64,000 bases of DNA from Thermocrispum agreste DSM 44070 (GCF_000427905.1 NZ_ATYX01000006.1:1-64000); one strand, 5' to 3'. Shown: positions 1 through 8,588, counted from the first letter of the stretch. Notes: a model not told the origin generated them from the sequence alone. Made by a program: numbers and translations.

Positions 1-250
1 CAAGCCTGGCACCACCGCCTCCGGTCAGGCAGAGAGGTTGCGGCCTTGACACGAGGCGGTCGAGACGCACCAGGCCGACGGGGAGAACCCTTCATGGAGC
101 CCCCTCAAAGTCAAGATCACCGCCACGCTTTACCCCCAGGAATCAACGACAAGAAACCCCAACGAACCACCATCAGCGCCTGTTCGAGATCGTGATTCAG
201 CGAGGTCACGACGGGTGATGGGGCTCAACGCGAGACGTTGAGAAGGATCA
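1..250. other. No recognisable gene
   Basis: I see no credible coding region here. Peptides readable on the minus strand toward the tRNA fragment contain the TCDQE/DSNLRP type of words that arise when tRNA T-arms are translated antisense, so they are artefacts. The stretch may be the decayed edge of an element that once integrated at the adjacent tRNA end. Confidence 0.4.
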
Positions 251-295
251 TGGACTAATCTCTTGGTCGCAGGTTCGAGTCCTGCCGGGGGCGCA
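251..295 (+). tRNA. 3' part of a tRNA gene (truncated; possible attachment-site remnant)
   Basis: A perfect T-arm is visible: stem GCAGG (269-273) with CCTGC (281-285) around the seven-base loop TTCGAGT. It is followed by a seven-base acceptor half CGGGGGC (286-292), G and CA. The matching 5' acceptor strand (GCCCCCG) and D-arm are absent at the required distance upstream, so only the variable loop, T-arm and acceptor end remain. A 3' tRNA end alone is the usual footprint of a tyrosine-recombinase attachment site; an integrative element or deletion may have ended here. The amino-acid identity cannot be assigned because the anticodon arm is not intact. Confidence 0.7.
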
Positions 296-428
296 GTTTG
301 ACGATCGGACGCCGCGCCGGATGTGTCCCGTGGGCCGCGAGTGTCGGTTGACATTTCTTGGGACTGCTGCACGGATAGGTGACATCCGATCTGCGTCGAT
401 GTGTGTCGGCGCTGGAAGGATGTGCATC

Positions 429-722
429 ATGCCGAAGGCGTTTTCCAAGGAGTTTCGCGAGGACGTGATCCGGGTCTACCGGGAGTCCGATGCCTCGATG
501 GCCCAGGTCGTCAAGGACTTCGGTATCTCGCCGTCGTGCTTGAAGCGCTGGCTGGCGATCGACGAGAAGGACTCGGCCCGGTCGTCTCGCTCGCCACAGT
601 CGGGTAGCGAGTCCGACGCGCTGCGGGAGGCGAACAAGCGGATCAAGCTGCTCGAGCAGGAGAACGAGGTCCTGCGCCGCGCTGCGGCCTATCTGTCGCA
701 GGCTCATCTGCCGGGAGAATGA
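429..722 (+). CDS. IS3-family transposase OrfA
   Basis: This 97-residue protein starts MPKAFSKEF and carries an N-terminal helix-turn-helix (residues about 5-45, with SPSCLKRWL in the recognition region). A leucine-zipper segment follows (about 65-90, LREANKRIKLLEQENEVL). In IS3 elements OrfA binds the terminal repeats and supplies the N-terminus of the OrfAB fusion. The ATG at 429 is preferred over the longer reading from 321 because family members begin at this point. The stop overlaps orfB as ATGATG/TGA at 719-722. Confidence 0.9.
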   Translation: MPKAFSKEFREDVIRVYRESDASMAQVVKDFGISPSCLKRWLAIDEKDSARSSRSPQSGSESDALREANKRIKLLEQENEVLRRAAAYLSQAHLPGE

Positions 723-1399
723 TGTACCCGCTCGTCCGCGAGCTGGCCGACGACGGGGTTCCCGTCACGGTGACGTGCCGGGTGCTCAAGATCGCCCGCC
801 AGCCCTACGACCGCTGGCTCTCCAAGCCGGTGACCGACGCCGAACTGGCTGCGGCCTACCGGGCCAACGCGTTGTTCGACGCTCACCGCGAGGACCCCGA
901 GTTCGGCTACCGGTTCCTGGTCGACGAAGCCAGGGAAGCCGGTGAGTCGATGGCAGAGCGGACCGCGTGGAGGATCTGCTCCGACCTGGGCTGGTGGTCA
1001 GCGTTCGGGAAGAGGCGCGGCCGCAACGGTAAGAAGCCAGGCCCGCCGGTCCACGACGACCTGGTGATGCGGAACTTCACCGCCGGCGCCCCGAACCGGC
1101 TGTGGCTGGCCGACATCACCGAGCACTGGACCCGTGAAGGCAAGCTCTACCTCTGCGCGATCAAGGACGTCTACTCCAACCGGATCGTCGGCTACTCGAT
1201 CGACTCACGGATGAAGTCGCGGATCGCGGTCGCTGCACTCGACAACGCCGTCGCTCGCCGCCGCGCTGAGGGTGTGGACGTGGCTGGTTGTGTCCTGCAC
1301 ACCGACCGCGGGTCGCAGTTCCGGTCCAGGAAGCTGGTCCACCAGCTCAATCGTCACGACATGGCCGGATCGATGGGTCGCGTCGGCGCGGCCGCCGAC
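719..1399 (+). pseudogene. IS3-family transposase OrfB, 5' part (split by IS110 insertion)
   Basis: This is the rve-type integrase domain. The first Asp lies in WLADITEH and the second in LHTDRGSQF. The catalytic Glu is missing here because the reading frame is broken after GRVGAAAD (codon ending 1399). The continuation, with the Glu in MESFF, resumes at 2713. Downstream of 1399 the frame reads into the IS110 left end and stops at 1432, giving a truncated product without the third catalytic residue. Confidence 0.9.
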
Positions 1400-1417
1400 T
1401 GTGAGACTGTCGATCGT

Positions 1418-1590
1418 CTCCTGGCGGCCTGACTCTTGCTGACGACTGACCCCGAAGTCTGGGTGTCCTGGCTGTTGATCTGTCGTCCGCCAGGAGGCGC
1501 TTCACCCACGGTGCTGGCCGGGCGGGCGTGACCTCATAGGAGCCTGATCGCAACAGTCTCATCACAGTCCCGTCCACCCGACCGGCCAGC
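1418..1590 (+). ncRNA. Candidate IS110 bridge RNA
   Basis: Two large stem-loops occupy the non-coding left end. Stem one pairs CTCCTGGCGG (1418-1427) with CCGCCAGGAG (1487-1496). Its loop contains CGACTG (1443-1448), identical to the left junction 1396-1401, and GTTGAT (1474-1479), the complement of the right junction 2710-2715. Stem two pairs GCTGGCCGG (1513-1521) with CCGGCCAGC (1582-1590). Its loop holds ATAGGAGC (1536-1543), identical to the right end, and ACAGTCTCA (1553-1561), complementary to the left end. This same-strand/complement arrangement matches the target-binding and donor-binding loops described for IS621-type bridge RNAs. RNA ends are not determined. Confidence 0.7.
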
Positions 1591-1619
1591 GTCACTCACC
1601 GGTTGGAAAGGCAAGCACT

Positions 1620-2696
1620 ATGAGCATGCAACAGGTTCCGTCGCACCGTCGAGTCGTTGTCGGTGTCGACACTCACAAGTACGTCCACGTCGCGGTCGCG
1701 ATCGATGACCTTGGCACCGTCTTGGATGACCGATCCTTTGTCGCCGATGCTGGCGGCTATGCCCAGTTGATCGACTGGGCGGCCTCGTTCGGCGGGAAAC
1801 TGATCTTCGGGATCGAAGGCACAGGATCGTATGGCGCAGGCCTGGCTGGCGCGGTCCGCCGCCGCGGGATCGGCGCAATGGAAGTAGTCCGCACCGACCG
1901 GCGTGACCGACGGCTGCGCGGGAAATCCGACACCATCGATGCTGAGAACGCCGCCAAAGCAGTTCTCGCCGGCTTGGCCACTGCGGTCCCGAAGTCCGCC
2001 GATGGCGTGGTCGAGATGATCCGGCAGGTCAAGGTCGCCAAGGACATCGCCGTCAAGGCTCGAACGTCAGCGATGATCAGCCTCAAACAGGTCATTGTGA
2101 ATGCGCCCGACGCCCTGCGCCAAGAGCTGCAACCGTTGTCGAAGATGGCGTTGATCAACCGCTGCGCCGGACTGCGTCCGGGGCGAGTCACGACCGTTGC
2201 TGCTGCCACGAAGCATACGCTGCGCGCGATTGCCCGACGTTGGCAGCAACTCAACGCCGAGATCGTCGAGCACGAGAAGATCCTGACCGACCTCACCTCC
2301 TCGGCTGCCCCCGAGTTGGCGAAGGCATTCGCCGTCGGTCCTGACACCGCCGCGGAAATGCTCATCGTGGCCGGTGACAACCCCGAACGAGTCCGGTCCG
2401 AAGCCGCGTTCGCCAGACTCTGTGGCGTCGCACCAATCCCGGCATCGTCGGGAATGACGACACGGCACCGGCTCAACCGTGGCGGTCACCGCCAGGCCAA
2501 CGCAGCGCTCTACCGGGTCGTGATCGTGCGGATGCAGCACCACGAACCGACCAAGGCTTACGTCGCCAGACGGACCGCAGAAGGCAAGACCAAAGCCGAG
2601 ATCATCCGCTGCCTCAAACGGCTCCTCGCCCGCGAGCTCTGGGCGGCGATGCGCCCCATCCGCGACGCCCGTCAGAGCCTCCCGAACGCTGCTTGA
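1620..2696 (+). CDS. IS110-family transposase (DEDD recombinase)
   Basis: The 358-residue protein has the RuvC-like N-terminal domain with acidic residues in VGVDTHKY (about residue 17), GIEGTGSYG (about 63) and the SDTIDAENAAKA segment (about 103-108). The C-terminal transposase-20 domain carries LCGVAPIPASSG, which includes the serine thought to attack DNA in this family. GGAAAGG lies about 10 bases before ATG 1620. The gene looks intact, so the element may still be mobile together with its left-end RNA. Confidence 0.95.
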   Translation: MSMQQVPSHRRVVVGVDTHKYVHVAVAIDDLGTVLDDRSFVADAGGYAQLIDWAASFGGKLIFGIEGTGSYGAGLAGAVRRRGIGAMEVVRTDRRDRRLRGKSDTIDAENAAKAVLAGLATAVPKSADGVVEMIRQVKVAKDIAVKARTSAMISLKQVIVNAPDALRQELQPLSKMALINRCAGLRPGRVTTVAAATKHTLRAIARRWQQLNAEIVEHEKILTDLTSSAAPELAKAFAVGPDTAAEMLIVAGDNPERVRSEAAFARLCGVAPIPASSGMTTRHRLNRGGHRQANAALYRVVIVRMQHHEPTKAYVARRTAEGKTKAEIIRCLKRLLARELWAAMRPIRDARQSLPNAA

Positions 2697-2712
2697 CGGA
2701 TATAGGAGCATC

Positions 2713-2919
2713 AACGCCGCGATGGAGTCGTTCTTCTCGCTGCTGCAGAAGAACGTCCTCGACCGCCGCGTCTGGAACACCCGCGAGGAGCTACGAATCG
2801 CAATCGTCGCCTGGATCGAACGGACCTATCACCGACGCCGTCGCCAAGCCGCTCTCGGGCGGTTGACCCCGGTCGAATACGAGCTGATCATGAAGCCCGC
2901 TGCCATCCAGGCGGCCTAA
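2713..2919 (+). pseudogene. IS3-family transposase OrfB, 3' part
   Basis: The reading resumes at AAC 2713 with NAAMESFFSLLQKNVLD, containing the third catalytic residue (Glu of MESF). It runs to TAA 2917-2919 through the conserved RTYHRRRRQAALG segment. It has no start of its own and is the tail displaced from 719-1399 by the IS110 insertion. Confidence 0.9.
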
Positions 2920-3136
2920 CCGAAACTGTCACCAGTTCGTGCATCAGACCCTCTCGTCGGCAAGTCCAAGTCAACCTTTAGGGCGATGGTGATCATGGCC
3001 AGATCGAAGTAAAGCCTCACGATGGTCTTGTGGCGGGACCCAAAAGAATACTCTAAATTTGTAGGTTTTCCAGTTCCGGACACAGGGGCGCAGCACCTAT
3101 AGTCGGGATCACATCGACCGACCCGAGGAGCCCTAG

Positions 3137-4183
3137 TTGTCGAAGACCCGAGTGTCGCTAGTAGGTCTGGGTGCGACAGGCGTTGCCATAGGGAACGTGC
3201 TCGCGCGGCGGACGGACGTCAGTCTCCAGGGTGGCGCGGACCCCCGGCCTGGTCTGGTGGGGAAAGACCTTGGCTCCGTGCTTGGCGGCCAGGAGCTCGG
3301 TGTGACCGTGGTAGACAGCTCCGCCTGCTTGCCGGATGCCGATGTTGCGGTAGTTGCGACAAGCTCGATGCTCGACGTCGTCGCCGAGACGGTCGCGCCG
3401 CTATTGGAGCGGGGCATCAACGTGGTGAGTATCTGCGAGGAGCTGGCCTACCCGCATGTCAGTCATCCTCGGCTGGCTCGCCAGCTCGACGAACTGGCGC
3501 GGCAAAATGGCGTCACGTTGCTCGGCACCGGGGCCAACCCCGGGATCATCATGGATACATTGCCGTTATTGCTGAGCTCGATGACCCAACAGGCTCACCG
3601 AGTCGTGATCCGTCGCAGCGCAGACATGTCCAGGTACGGGGCTATCCTCGAAAAGTTTGGGCTAGGGCTGACCCCCGAGCAGTTTGGACTCGCGCAGCGT
3701 CGCGGCGCGGTCATCGGACACGTCGGCTTCGAGCAGTCCGTGGCAGCGCTGGGATCTGGGCTGGGATGGCGTCTCGATGAGATCGAGGTCGACGATGTTC
3801 GACCTGTGCGCATCACCGACCGAGCCCGGCACGGTCGGCATCGATCGCTCGAGGCGGGCACGGTCTCCGCGGTCCGGCACGCCGCCCGCGGGCTCATAGC
3901 CGACCGCGTGGTCATCGACCTTGAGATCAACTTCGGCTTCTTCGAGCCCGGCGACGATATCGCTCCGGGCGATCGCTGCCGCATTGAAGGCGTCGACCAG
4001 AACATCGAGGTCGTCGCGACCGCCGGCTACGAAAGCCACCTCAGCACGGTTGCGGTCACTGCCAATGTTGTCACTGCCGTTGCCGAAGCCCCACCGGGGC
4101 TCCGCAGCATGGCGGAGCTCCCGGTGGTCAGCTTCGCCTCCAGAGGCGCGTGGACCAACGTAGATCAACGAGGCCAGCCATGA
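3137..4183 (+). CDS. 2,4-diaminopentanoate dehydrogenase-like NAD(P)-dependent oxidoreductase
   Basis: This 348-residue protein has an N-terminal Rossmann motif GLGATG (10-15), as in dihydrodipicolinate-reductase-fold enzymes. A TGANPGIIMD segment near 130-140 resembles the TGxNPG motif of the Ord/2,4-diaminopentanoate dehydrogenase family, which oxidatively deaminates a 2,4-diamino acid. TTG 3137 is chosen as start because GAGGAG (3125-3130) stands six bases upstream and the Rossmann fold begins directly after it. It overlaps the next gene by ATGA and opens the cluster. A second, divergent paralog lies at 12259. The true substrate is not shown by sequence; an amino-acid or diamine substrate is inferred. 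Confidence 0.75.
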   Translation: MSKTRVSLVGLGATGVAIGNVLARRTDVSLQGGADPRPGLVGKDLGSVLGGQELGVTVVDSSACLPDADVAVVATSSMLDVVAETVAPLLERGINVVSICEELAYPHVSHPRLARQLDELARQNGVTLLGTGANPGIIMDTLPLLLSSMTQQAHRVVIRRSADMSRYGAILEKFGLGLTPEQFGLAQRRGAVIGHVGFEQSVAALGSGLGWRLDEIEVDDVRPVRITDRARHGRHRSLEAGTVSAVRHAARGLIADRVVIDLEINFGFFEPGDDIAPGDRCRIEGVDQNIEVVATAGYESHLSTVAVTANVVTAVAEAPPGLRSMAELPVVSFASRGAWTNVDQRGQP

Positions 4184-5739
4184 TGCACAATTCTGAGCCG
4201 CTCACGCCAACCGCATTTCTGACCCGCTCCGCGGCCGTGTACCCGGAGCGCACCGCCATCGTGGATGATGACCGGCAGTTCAGTTACGCCGAACTGCTTG
4301 ACCGGACACAGCGGCTGGCCGGTGCGTTACAGGCGCTTGGCCTGGGCCCAGGCGATCGAGTGGCAGTGCTGGCGCCGAACCGGCATCAGATGCTCGAAGC
4401 CCACTACGGTGTCCCATTCGCAAGCGGCGTGCTCGTGACATTGAACGTCCGGCTTAGTGCCGCCGAGATCGCCTACATCCTCGACCATTCCGGGGCTCGA
4501 TTCCTGATCTTCAGCCCGGATCTGAAAACCCTTGCCGAGGCTGCCCTGAGTCAAGCCTCGGTAAAGCCTGTGACCTTGATGTGCGGCCCGGAATATGAGG
4601 AAGCGCTCCGATCAGCCAAGCCGTACCAAGCAAACGTCGCCGACGAGCATGCAGCCCTGGCGATTAACTACACCAGCGGAACGACCGGGCGCCCGAAAGG
4701 CGTCGTGTACACGCATCGCGGGGCATACTTGCAGTCCCTGGCGATGGCTTATCACAGCCGGATGACGGGTCAATCCGTCTATTTGTGGACTTTGCCTATG
4801 TTCCACTGCAACGGCTGGTGTTTCACCTGGGCGGTGACGGCCGCCGGCGCGCGGCACGTGTGCCTGCCCCGAGCCGAGGAATCAGCTATTTGGGCCGCCA
4901 TCGAACAGCAGGGCGTGACGCATTTGTGCGCGGCTCCGACCGTATTGTCGAGCATCGTCTTCTCCGAGCGCGCCCAGGCCGTCCCAGTGTGGATCGGGAC
5001 GGGCGGCGCGCCGCCCTCGCCGTCGTTGCTCGGTCGCGCGCGTGAGTTGCGTTTCGACGTGACCCACCTATACGGCATGACCGAGACGTATGGCCCCATC
5101 GTCATCAACGACTGGCATCCGGAGTGGGATTCGTTGCCCGAGCAGGTGCGGAACAAGCTCAACGCGAGGCAGGGTGTGGGCAACATCGTGGCCCAGCAGG
5201 TCCGGGTAGTTGACCAAGACGGCACAGAGATCACCCCCGATGGCACCACACTCGGAGAGATCGCCGTTCGCGGCAACAATGTCATGGCTGGCTACTTTCG
5301 CGACGAAGTAGCAACCGCGGCAGCGATACCGGACGGCTGGCTCCGTACTGGTGACCTCGCCGTTCGCTATCCCGACGGCTACATCGAGATACGCGACCGA
5401 GCCAAGGACCTCATCATCTCCGGCGGTGAGAACATCTCGTCGGTCGAAGTGGAGCAGGCCCTTGCAGAGCATCCAGCTGTTCTGGAAGCAGCGGTCGTCC
5501 CGATGCCGCACCCCCGATGGGGTGAACGTCCCGCCGCGGTCGTCACGCTGAGACCGGGCATGCGGGCTGCCGAAGACGAGTTGCGGGCACATTTGGCCGC
5601 CCGGCTGGCCGGATTCAAGATTCCGGACCTATTCCGCTTTGCGGATCTTCCCAAGACAGCCACCGGAAAAATTAAAAAATTCCTTCTGAAAGAGCAGTTC
5701 GCACGATTCCCAAATGATCTCCCTGGCGGGAACGCCTAG
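4180..5739 (+). CDS. Acyl-CoA synthetase (AMP-forming)
   Basis: A 519-residue ANL-superfamily enzyme that should activate a carboxylic acid through an acyl-adenylate to its CoA thioester. The phosphate-binding loop YTSGTTGRPKG is at about 164-174, LYGMTE at 297-302, GWLRTGD near 386, DRAKDLIISGGENI near 406 and the C-terminal adenylation lysine in ATGKIKK near 495. The closest general type is medium-chain/aryl acyl-CoA synthetase (PMFHCNGW is typical). It is translationally coupled to the upstream dehydrogenase (four-base overlap), suggesting that the acid arises from the amine-oxidation product. Confidence 0.9.
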   Translation: MMHNSEPLTPTAFLTRSAAVYPERTAIVDDDRQFSYAELLDRTQRLAGALQALGLGPGDRVAVLAPNRHQMLEAHYGVPFASGVLVTLNVRLSAAEIAYILDHSGARFLIFSPDLKTLAEAALSQASVKPVTLMCGPEYEEALRSAKPYQANVADEHAALAINYTSGTTGRPKGVVYTHRGAYLQSLAMAYHSRMTGQSVYLWTLPMFHCNGWCFTWAVTAAGARHVCLPRAEESAIWAAIEQQGVTHLCAAPTVLSSIVFSERAQAVPVWIGTGGAPPSPSLLGRARELRFDVTHLYGMTETYGPIVINDWHPEWDSLPEQVRNKLNARQGVGNIVAQQVRVVDQDGTEITPDGTTLGEIAVRGNNVMAGYFRDEVATAAAIPDGWLRTGDLAVRYPDGYIEIRDRAKDLIISGGENISSVEVEQALAEHPAVLEAAVVPMPHPRWGERPAAVVTLRPGMRAAEDELRAHLAARLAGFKIPDLFRFADLPKTATGKIKKFLLKEQFARFPNDLPGGNA

Positions 5740-5745
5740 AAATAC

Positions 5746-5781
5746 CGCGATATCGCGCTGGCGATAGGTGATCGGATCACC
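5746..5781. promoter_or_regulatory. Two inverted repeats before the aldehyde dehydrogenase gene
   Basis: CGCGATATCGCG (5746-5757) is a perfect 12-bp palindrome. GGTGATCGGATCACC (5767-5781) is a perfect inverted repeat of seven-base arms around one G. Both sit in the 101-bp gap upstream of ATG 5841. They could be operators for the PucR or GntR protein encoded at the end of the cluster; this is inference. Confidence 0.4.
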
Positions 5782-5840
5782 AACCCTCCGCGCAACCAAG
5801 TAACGGTCGAGTCATCCCGAAACTGACCGCAGGAGAAAAT

Positions 5841-7274
5841 ATGTCGAGCACGCTTGAGTTCAAAACAAAGAACCTCGTCAATGGCTTGCTAATAGACGCC
5901 GCCGATGGTAGGAAGCTCGATGTCGTCGAGCCCGCCACCGAAAAAGTTCTAGCGCAAGTTCCGGCCAGCGGCCCGGATGATGTCGAAGCTGCCGTCCAGG
6001 CCGCCCAGGAAGCATTTCGCGTATGGCGCCGAACCACTCCAGGCGAGCGTGCAGAAATGCTGCTGGCGCTTGCCGATGCGATCGATGCCCACGCGGAGCA
6101 CTTGGCCATTCTGGAATCGCGCAATGTTGGCAAGCCACTACCGGTAGCGCGTGAGGAGATTCCTTTCGTCGCGGACAATATACGTTTCTTCGCCGGCGCG
6201 GCCAGGTGCTTGGAAGGCCGCTCGGGTGGTGAGTACCTGGCCGGCTACGAGTCGTACATCCGTCGTGAGCCAATCGGCGTGGTAGCCGGAATCGCTCCGT
6301 GGAACTACCCATTGCTGATGGCCGCGTGGAAGTTCGCCCCAGCGCTCGCGGCGGGCAACTGCAGCGTGCTCAAGCCAGCCCGATCTACCCCGCTTACCGC
6401 GCTGTACTTGGCGCACCTCGCCGCGGACATCTTCCCTCCCGGAGTGTTCAATGTGCTCGCTGGCAGCGCGTCCGACATGGGCGACAGTCTGGTGTCCGAC
6501 CCGCGAATCGGAATGATCTCCATCACTGGAGACACCGCGACGGGAATGAACATCGCGCGAGTCGCGGCGCAGAACGTGACCAAGGTTCACCTTGAACTGG
6601 GCGGCAAGGCCCCTGTCGTGGTGCTCGACGATGCCGACGTCGAAGCAGTGGTCGAGGCCGTGAAGGTCGCGGGATACGTCAACTCGGGTCAGGACTGCAC
6701 CGCTGCTTGTCGCATCATCGCCACACCGGGCATCTACGACCAGCTGGTCGAGGCCCTGGTGCCGGCTGTTCAGGGGCTCACTGTGGGTGATCCTGCCGAA
6801 ACCGAAGAGCTTGACCTTGGCCCAGTCATCTCGGCCGGACACAGGGACGCCATCCTCAATTTCCTGGACGAAACCGATGGCGAGGTGGTCACCGGCGGCA
6901 GATCCCAGCGGGCCACCGGTTACTTCGTTGAACCGGCCGTAGTGGTTAATCCCAGCCAAGATGATCGCCTGGTCCAAAAAGAGGTGTTCGGCCCGGTCGT
7001 CTCCGTCCAGCGGGCGAACGATGCGGACCAGGCATTCGAGTGGGCGAACGATGTCGAGTTCGGATTGGCGTCGTCGGTCTGGACTCGGGATCTCTCGTCC
7101 GCGCACCGGGCCATTCGAGAACTTGAATTCGGCTGCGTGTGGGTCAACGACCACTTGCCGGTAGTCGCGGAGATGCCGCACGGCGGCTTCAAGAAGTCGG
7201 GCTACGGCAAGGACATGTCGATGTACGGCCTAGAGGACTACACCCGCATCAAACACGTCATGACCAAGGCCTGA
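5841..7274 (+). CDS. NAD-dependent aldehyde dehydrogenase, aminobutyraldehyde/betaine-aldehyde type
   Basis: The 477-residue protein matches ALDH length. It shows PWNYP (about 153), ELGGKAP with the general-base Glu (about 252) and the nucleophile Cys in GQDCTAACR (about 283). The GQDCTA context and the ending are typical of gamma-aminobutyraldehyde dehydrogenases (PatD/YdcW group) and betaine-aldehyde dehydrogenases, so an amino- or ammonio-aldehyde is the likely substrate, oxidised to its acid with NAD+. GGAGAAAAT precedes ATG 5841. In this cluster it would supply the acid for the CoA ligase encoded just upstream. Confidence 0.85.
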   Translation: MSSTLEFKTKNLVNGLLIDAADGRKLDVVEPATEKVLAQVPASGPDDVEAAVQAAQEAFRVWRRTTPGERAEMLLALADAIDAHAEHLAILESRNVGKPLPVAREEIPFVADNIRFFAGAARCLEGRSGGEYLAGYESYIRREPIGVVAGIAPWNYPLLMAAWKFAPALAAGNCSVLKPARSTPLTALYLAHLAADIFPPGVFNVLAGSASDMGDSLVSDPRIGMISITGDTATGMNIARVAAQNVTKVHLELGGKAPVVVLDDADVEAVVEAVKVAGYVNSGQDCTAACRIIATPGIYDQLVEALVPAVQGLTVGDPAETEELDLGPVISAGHRDAILNFLDETDGEVVTGGRSQRATGYFVEPAVVVNPSQDDRLVQKEVFGPVVSVQRANDADQAFEWANDVEFGLASSVWTRDLSSAHRAIRELEFGCVWVNDHLPVVAEMPHGGFKKSGYGKDMSMYGLEDYTRIKHVMTKA

Positions 7275-7307
7275 TCACTTACCAGCCCAGACTTCGGAGG
7301 TGCGTCA

Positions 7308-8588
7308 ATGACAACAGCGGATCACACGGAACGGAAAAACACCGTAGACCTGGCGATGCCTAAGCCGCTCGACGAAGTCGAGCAAGCATTTGTAGACAAG
7401 TGGCACGAAAACGCGTACGGATGCTTCTCGTCGGGACACAAGTTCTGTCGGGAAGTTTGCCCAGTCACCCAGGTCACGCGTAACGAGAACCACACCCCGA
7501 CGGCCTTCCACGCGAATGTTGTCGCAATGGAGAAGGGCCACCTCAATATCGAGGACGTGGCCGACGATTACGTCCACTGCACCCAGTGCGGGGCTTGTGA
7601 GCTTCGGTGCCCCAATACATTGATGGTGGGCGACTTTTATCGCGCTCGCACCGAGACCGTGAAGGTGGTGCGCGCGGCGCGGGCGATGCTGGTGGACAAG
7701 GGGTTGGACCGTGAGAAGTGGAAGCAATGGAATCGGCTCACTGATGAACTAAAGAACGAGCCGGTGCTCGGCGTCGACGACGGCAGCCAGCCGAACGGGC
7801 AAGCTTACGTCCGCAACTGGGCGGAGGGACTAGACATCCCGATCGGTGGCGAGACCATCATGTTTGTCGACTGCGAGGCAGCCTTCTATCGGACGTCGCT
7901 ACCACGCGCCATCGCGCAGATTCTGCAGAAGGCCGGTTACGAGTTCGGCTTGATGAACGAGCAGTGGTGCTGTGGCGGCCCAGCGGCGGAAATGGGCTAT
8001 GTGGAGCAGTCGATGCGATTCGCCAGGCACAATATCGACGACTGGCGTGCGTCCGGCGTAAAGCGCATCATCGCGATCGAGCCGCATGACTACGTGCACT
8101 TCACCGAGGACTATCCCGCCTACTTCGGAGACGAGTTCGACTTCGAGGTGATCCAGATCGTCGATCTCGTCGCCGAGCTGATCCGGCAGGGCAGGCTCAA
8201 GCTCACCGTTCCCATCGACCGGGTGGTTACTTACCACGACCCCTGTCGCCTGAACAAGCGCAAGGGAATTCATGAGGCGCCCCGAGAGATCCTGCGAGCG
8301 ATTCCCGGTTTGACCTTCAAGGACGTTGACCGGGTCACCCAGTGGGCGTACTGCTCCGGTGGCGGCGGCGGACTGCCGATCGAGAAGCCGGAAATCACTG
8401 CCGAGATCAGTCGCCGCAGGTTGGAGAAGGCAGCAGAACTGGAGGTGGACACGCTGGTGAGTGCGTGCGTGTGGTCCGAGCGGCCGCTGAGCGCAGCTGG
8501 TGAAGAGGCCGGGATCGAGGTCAAGGACCTGATGGAGATGGTTGCCGAGTCCGCGGGGATTGAGATTGGCGGGAGGACCAGGGCATGA
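7308..8588 (+). CDS. 4Fe-4S / CCG-domain iron-sulfur protein (heterodisulfide-reductase-B-like)
   Basis: A 426-residue protein with two ferredoxin-type cysteine groups, one at about 39-51 (CFSSGHKFCREVC) and one near 91 (CTQCGACELRC). Two CCG domains follow, with CCGGP near 221, YHDPCR near 309 and CSGGGGG near 349. Such proteins (GlcF, GlpC, LutA, HdrD relatives) pass electrons from a partner flavoprotein to the quinone pool or another carrier. Its gene overlaps the FAD oxidase gene by ATGA, so the two almost certainly form a complex. GGAGG precedes ATG 7308. Confidence 0.9.
   Translation: MTTADHTERKNTVDLAMPKPLDEVEQAFVDKWHENAYGCFSSGHKFCREVCPVTQVTRNENHTPTAFHANVVAMEKGHLNIEDVADDYVHCTQCGACELRCPNTLMVGDFYRARTETVKVVRAARAMLVDKGLDREKWKQWNRLTDELKNEPVLGVDDGSQPNGQAYVRNWAEGLDIPIGGETIMFVDCEAAFYRTSLPRAIAQILQKAGYEFGLMNEQWCCGGPAAEMGYVEQSMRFARHNIDDWRASGVKRIIAIEPHDYVHFTEDYPAYFGDEFDFEVIQIVDLVAELIRQGRLKLTVPIDRVVTYHDPCRLNKRKGIHEAPREILRAIPGLTFKDVDRVTQWAYCSGGGGGLPIEKPEITAEISRRRLEKAAELEVDTLVSACVWSERPLSAAGEEAGIEVKDLMEMVAESAGIEIGGRTRA

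Larger units (their letters stand above)
1400..2712 (+). mobile_element. IS110-family insertion sequence
   Basis: About 1,313 bp separate the two halves of the host orfB, which would otherwise read GAC-AAC (the conserved D-N of DNAAMESF) across the junction. The element lacks terminal inverted repeats and a clear target duplication, as expected for IS110. It has a roughly 220-bp non-coding left end, one DEDD recombinase gene and a very short right end. Eight bases of the right end (2702-2709, ATAGGAGC) and nine of the left end (1402-1410, TGAGACTGT, as its complement) recur inside the non-coding left end, as expected of bridge-RNA donor guides. Confidence 0.85.
368..2943 (+). mobile_element. 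IS3-family insertion sequence, interrupted by an IS110-family element
   Basis: Imperfect terminal inverted repeats bracket the element. The left end 368-389 starts TGCACGGATAGGTGACA. The complement of the right end 2920-2943 starts TGCACGAACTGGTGACA. Inside lie orfA and an orfB that overlaps it by four bases, the standard IS3 layout for programmed frameshifting. OrfB is split by an insertion between 1400 and 2712. I found no clear target-site duplication outside the repeats. The element is likely immobile unless OrfA/OrfB is supplied by another copy. Confidence 0.8.

Noticed and set aside
1433-1619. Short coding frames in the IS110 left end
   Set aside because: The stretch has strong RNA-type stems and no coding signal; it is better explained as the non-coding guide RNA region.
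2944-3136. Readable minus-strand peptide (SRHKTIVRLYFDLAMITIAL) after the IS3 right end
   Set aside because: Too short and unmatched to any family I can name; it may be the tail of another decayed transposase but the evidence is insufficient.
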